This document shows, one piece after another, positions 16,010 through 17,347 of a stretch of DNA of 17,347 nt (the stretch's first letter is position 1; every line of letters begins with the position of its first letter). The notes beneath the pieces were generated by a model. That model was given only the letters and a program-made list of their open reading frames with translations, made no database searches and was not told the origin of the DNA. The translations under genes were made by a program, and so were the position numbers. This DNA comes from an uncultured Eubacteriales bacterium (GTDB lineage Bacteria > Bacillota > Clostridia > Oscillospirales > Butyricicoccaceae): NCBI GenBank assembly GCA_934636325.1, contig CAKUAK010000135.1, forward strand, positions 1 to 17,347. Direction: 5' to 3'.

Positions 16010-16546
16010 ATGGAACTCAAGGGCTCTAAGACAGAAAAAAACCTGATGACGGCATTTGCCGGCGAATCTCAGGCGAGGAACAAGTATACATTCTATGCCA
16101 GCCAGGCCAAAAAAGACGGATACGAGCAGATCTCGGCCATATTCACCGAGACGGCCGATAACGAGCGCGAGCATGCAAAGATGTGGTTCAAGCTGCTCAA
16201 CGGTGGTATTCCCGGTACTCTCAATAACCTGAAGGACGCCGCTGCCGGCGAGAATTACGAGTGGACCGATATGTATGCCACATTTGCAAAGGAAGCGCGC
16301 GAAGAGGGCTTCGACAATATCGCAAAGCTCTTCGAGGGCGTCGCGGCCATTGAGAAGGAGCATGAAGAGAGATATCTCCGCCTTGCCGAGAATATCGAAA
16401 AGGGAATCGTTTTCGAGCGTGAAGGCCAGCAGGTATGGCAGTGCCGCAACTGCGGACATGTTCATGTCGGCACATCGGCGCCCGAGGTATGTCCCGTATG
16501 CGCACATCCCCAGTCCTATTTCCAGCTCGTTCAGAAGAACTATTAA
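16010..16546 (+). CDS. rbr: Rubrerythrin (diiron peroxide reductase with rubredoxin domain)
   Basis: Rubrerythrin reduces hydrogen peroxide to water in the cytoplasm of anaerobes, taking electrons through its rubredoxin-like iron site. The 178-residue product has the N-terminal four-helix ferritin-like domain, with predicted diiron ligands E19 (FAGESQARNKY), E52 and H55 (NEREH), E81 and E84 (GENYEWTDM), and E115 and H118 (IEKEH). The C-terminal domain holds the Fe(Cys)4 site in CRNC (C145, C148) and CPVC (C161, C164). All expected ligands are present. A strong ribosome site, AAGGAGG (15995-16001), lies 8 nt before the ATG. It is a single-gene unit with its own promoter and a terminator-like hairpin just after the stop, as expected for a highly expressed oxidative-stress gene. 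Confidence 0.97.
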   Translation: MELKGSKTEKNLMTAFAGESQARNKYTFYASQAKKDGYEQISAIFTETADNEREHAKMWFKLLNGGIPGTLNNLKDAAAGENYEWTDMYATFAKEAREEGFDNIAKLFEGVAAIEKEHEERYLRLAENIEKGIVFEREGQQVWQCRNCGHVHVGTSAPEVCPVCAHPQSYFQLVQKNY

Positions 16547-16557
16547 GTTTTATCCGC

Positions 16558-16586
16558 AAGAGCCCCGCATCCGCGGAGCTCTTTTT
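16558..16586 (+). terminator. Terminator hairpin after rubrerythrin
   Basis: AAGAGCCCCGC (16558-16568) pairs with GCGGAGCTCTT (16573-16583) with one C.A mismatch and an ATCC loop. It is followed by a T-run (16582-16586), 11 nt after the rbr stop. The same arms can also pair with the distant hairpin at 16769-16791. Confidence 0.8.
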
Positions 16587-16791
16587 AAACTGTCGAAAAA
16601 CAGCGTCGCTGGTTTTTCTCGACAAAGGGGATCCGGCCTGCGGGCCGGTTTCGCCGTTTTGCTGATGCAAAATCGGCGGGTCATGGTGTATTATCCGCGC
16701 GCATGTCACGGATAAAACATCAAATAGAAAAAGTCTGTAACGGCACAGACTTTTAAAAAAAGGGAATCAGCTCCGCGTACGCGGGGCTCTT
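16558..16791. repeat. 234-nt element with 23-bp imperfect terminal inverted repeats and five internal hairpins
   Basis: The first 23 nt (16558-16580) are complementary to the last 23 nt (16769-16791) at 21 positions: 11 perfect pairs, a 4-nt segment with two matches, then 8 perfect pairs. After a 6-nt bulge, CTTTTT (16581-16586) can continue the helix with AAAAAG (16757-16762). Inside are hairpins at 16591-16624 (TGTCGA...TCGACA), 16633-16648 (CCGGCC/GGCCGG), 16652-16678 (11 bp plus one bulge), 16691-16715 (TTATCCG/CGGATAA) and 16729-16754 (10 bp). It has no ORF and no evident target-site duplication. It may be a non-autonomous palindromic element or a structured RNA. I do not recognise the family. 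Confidence 0.6.
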
Positions 16792-16793
16792 TT
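16769..16793 (+). terminator. Second terminator-like hairpin upstream of lrgA
   Basis: AGCTCCGC (16769-16776) pairs with GCGGGGCT (16781-16788), with one G.U pair, around a GTAC loop, followed by CTCTTTT-type sequence ending at 16793. Its arms are the exact reverse complement of those in the rbr terminator hairpin (16561-16580), so the two hairpins are related copies in opposite orientation. Confidence 0.55.
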
Positions 16794-16805
16794 GGTGTCC
16801 GGGGG

Positions 16806-16834
16806 TTGCACATGGTGGCGTCAGCGCTTATAAT
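16806..16834 (+). promoter_or_regulatory. Sigma-A promoter of lrgAB
   Basis: TTGCAC (16806-16811) and a perfect TATAAT (16829-16834) are 17 nt apart, 35 nt upstream of the lrgA GTG start. Confidence 0.8.
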
Positions 16835-16869
16835 TAAAGCCTGACCGCAATAAAAACAGGGGTGATAGT

Positions 16870-17226
16870 GTGAAGTACATAAAACAGTTGACCATCATTA
16901 TGATCATATCCTTTGCCGGAGAGCTGCTGCGGCATCTGCTGCCGCTGCCTGTGCCGGCAAGCATATACGGTCTTGTTATAATGCTGGCGGCGCTGATGTG
17001 CAGGATCCTGCCGCTTTCCAAGGTTGAGGAGACGGCCGACTTTCTCGTTTCGATAATGCCGGTAATGTTTATTCCGGCGGCCGTCGGTCTGCTCGACGCC
17101 TGGGAGGGCCTTGGGCCTGTGCTGCTGCCCGTGGCCATTATAACGGTCGTGACGACGGTAGTCGTGATGGCCGTCACCGGAAGGCTGACGCAGCTCTTTA
17201 TCTGCATGGGAAAGAGAGGTAAATAG
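16870..17226 (+). CDS. lrgA: CidA/LrgA family membrane protein
   Basis: The 118-residue protein has about four membrane segments. The family signature is clear: FAGELLRHLLPLPVPASIYGLVIM near the N-terminus and MPVMFIPAAVGLLD in the third segment. CidA/LrgA proteins pair with CidB/LrgB. They were described as holin/antiholin-like regulators of murein hydrolase activity in Staphylococcus and were later linked to export or import of small organic acids such as pyruvate. CidA and LrgA cannot be separated by reading. Translation starts at GTG with AGGGGTG (16858-16864) 5 nt upstream. It has its own promoter and is followed after 2 nt by lrgB. No LytS/LytR regulator is in the window. Confidence 0.9.
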   Translation: MKYIKQLTIIMIISFAGELLRHLLPLPVPASIYGLVIMLAALMCRILPLSKVEETADFLVSIMPVMFIPAAVGLLDAWEGLGPVLLPVAIITVVTTVVVMAVTGRLTQLFICMGKRGK

Positions 17227-17228
17227 CA

Positions 17229-17347
17229 TGGAAGAAATGATCTCGGCTTCGGCCTTTTTCGGCGTTGCGTTGTCGCTGGGCGCTTATCTTATCGGCCTGG
17301 CCCTTCAGTCGAAGTTCAAAAAGGGGATATTCAACCCTCTTTTGATA
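17229..17347 (+). CDS. lrgB: LrgB family membrane protein (partial, runs off the window end)
   Basis: The first 39 codons are visible. The N-terminal hydrophobic segment FFGVALSLGAYLIGLALQSKF is followed by FNPLLI, matching the start of LrgB/CidB proteins, where an N-terminal helix runs into a conserved NPLL(I/V) element. The ATG is 2 nt after the lrgA stop, with AGAGAGG (17213-17219) as ribosome site. The pairing with LrgA supports the call. The remainder of the protein (about 190 residues in relatives) lies beyond the window. Confidence 0.85.

Larger units (their letters stand above)
16547..16869. other. 323-nt gene-free, hairpin-rich interval between rbr and lrgA
   Basis: No credible coding frame was found. 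From left to right it holds the rbr terminator hairpin, a cluster of hairpins enclosed by long inverted repeats (16558-16791), a second terminator-like hairpin and the lrgA promoter. GTTTTATCCG (16547-16556) recurs exactly inverted as CGGATAAAAC (16709-16718). A near-direct copy, GTATTATCCGC, lies at 16688-16698. Confidence 0.7.

Noticed and set aside
16275..16715. 146-codon plus-strand frame overlapping the rbr 3' end
   Set aside because: Out of frame with rubrerythrin, mostly inside it, and without a ribosome site or domain similarity.
16558..16791. RNase P RNA, tmRNA, SRP RNA or 6S RNA in the hairpin-rich interval
   Set aside because: None of the conserved core sequences of these RNAs was recognised, and no clear promoter faces into the element.
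16547..16869. CRISPR array or IS element in the rbr-lrgA interval
   Set aside because: There are no regularly spaced direct repeats, no transposase fragment and no obvious target-site duplication.

Overview
The window looks like a chromosomal segment from a strictly anaerobic, Gram-positive Clostridia-type bacterium, probably an Oscillospiraceae/Ruminococcaceae-like gut lineage. This is inferred from gene content (SepF, DivIVA and YggT beside ileS, Hfq behind miaA, a rubrerythrin), strong Shine-Dalgarno sites, a GC-rich coding style that still uses many ATA and AGG codons, and sigma-A-type promoters. All recognised genes lie on the plus strand. No tRNA, rRNA, CRISPR array, transposase or prophage gene was seen.

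Region 1 (about 1-8619) is a tightly packed operon: miaB, mutS, mutL, miaA, hfq and a membrane-anchored HlyD-like protein. The first four genes are separated by 1-5 nt, and hfq and the HlyD-like gene by about 30 nt. MiaA and MiaB carry out successive steps in making ms2i6A37 in tRNA. MutS and MutL perform mismatch repair. The block joins the mutL-miaA-hfq order known from proteobacteria to the miaB-mutS-mutL order common in Firmicutes.

Region 2 (8620-13157) is the division cluster sepF, yggT, divIVA and ileS. It has a near-consensus promoter overlapped by a perfect 8-bp palindrome, a structured 5' leader, and a strong terminator after ileS. Compared with Bacillus, ylmE and ylmH are missing and ileS has no T-box leader of its own.

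Region 3 (13158-15907) holds a MATE-family exporter with its own promoter and terminator, then rsmA and a DUF1294 membrane protein. The likely rsmA promoter is an extended -10 located inside the loop of the MATE terminator.

Region 4 (15908-17347) holds a rubrerythrin gene and an lrgA-lrgB pair (lrgB runs off the end), each with a good promoter. Between them is a 323-nt gene-free stretch. It contains the least expected structure in the window: a 234-nt element (16558-16791) closed by long terminal inverted repeats that enclose five further hairpins. It could be a miniature mobile/palindromic element or a structured RNA.

Most of the window is conserved housekeeping sequence. The main points for a second look are that element, the promoter-operator layouts, and variant active-site motifs in IleRS (HMGT, AMHKS) and MutL (DKHA...E...N).
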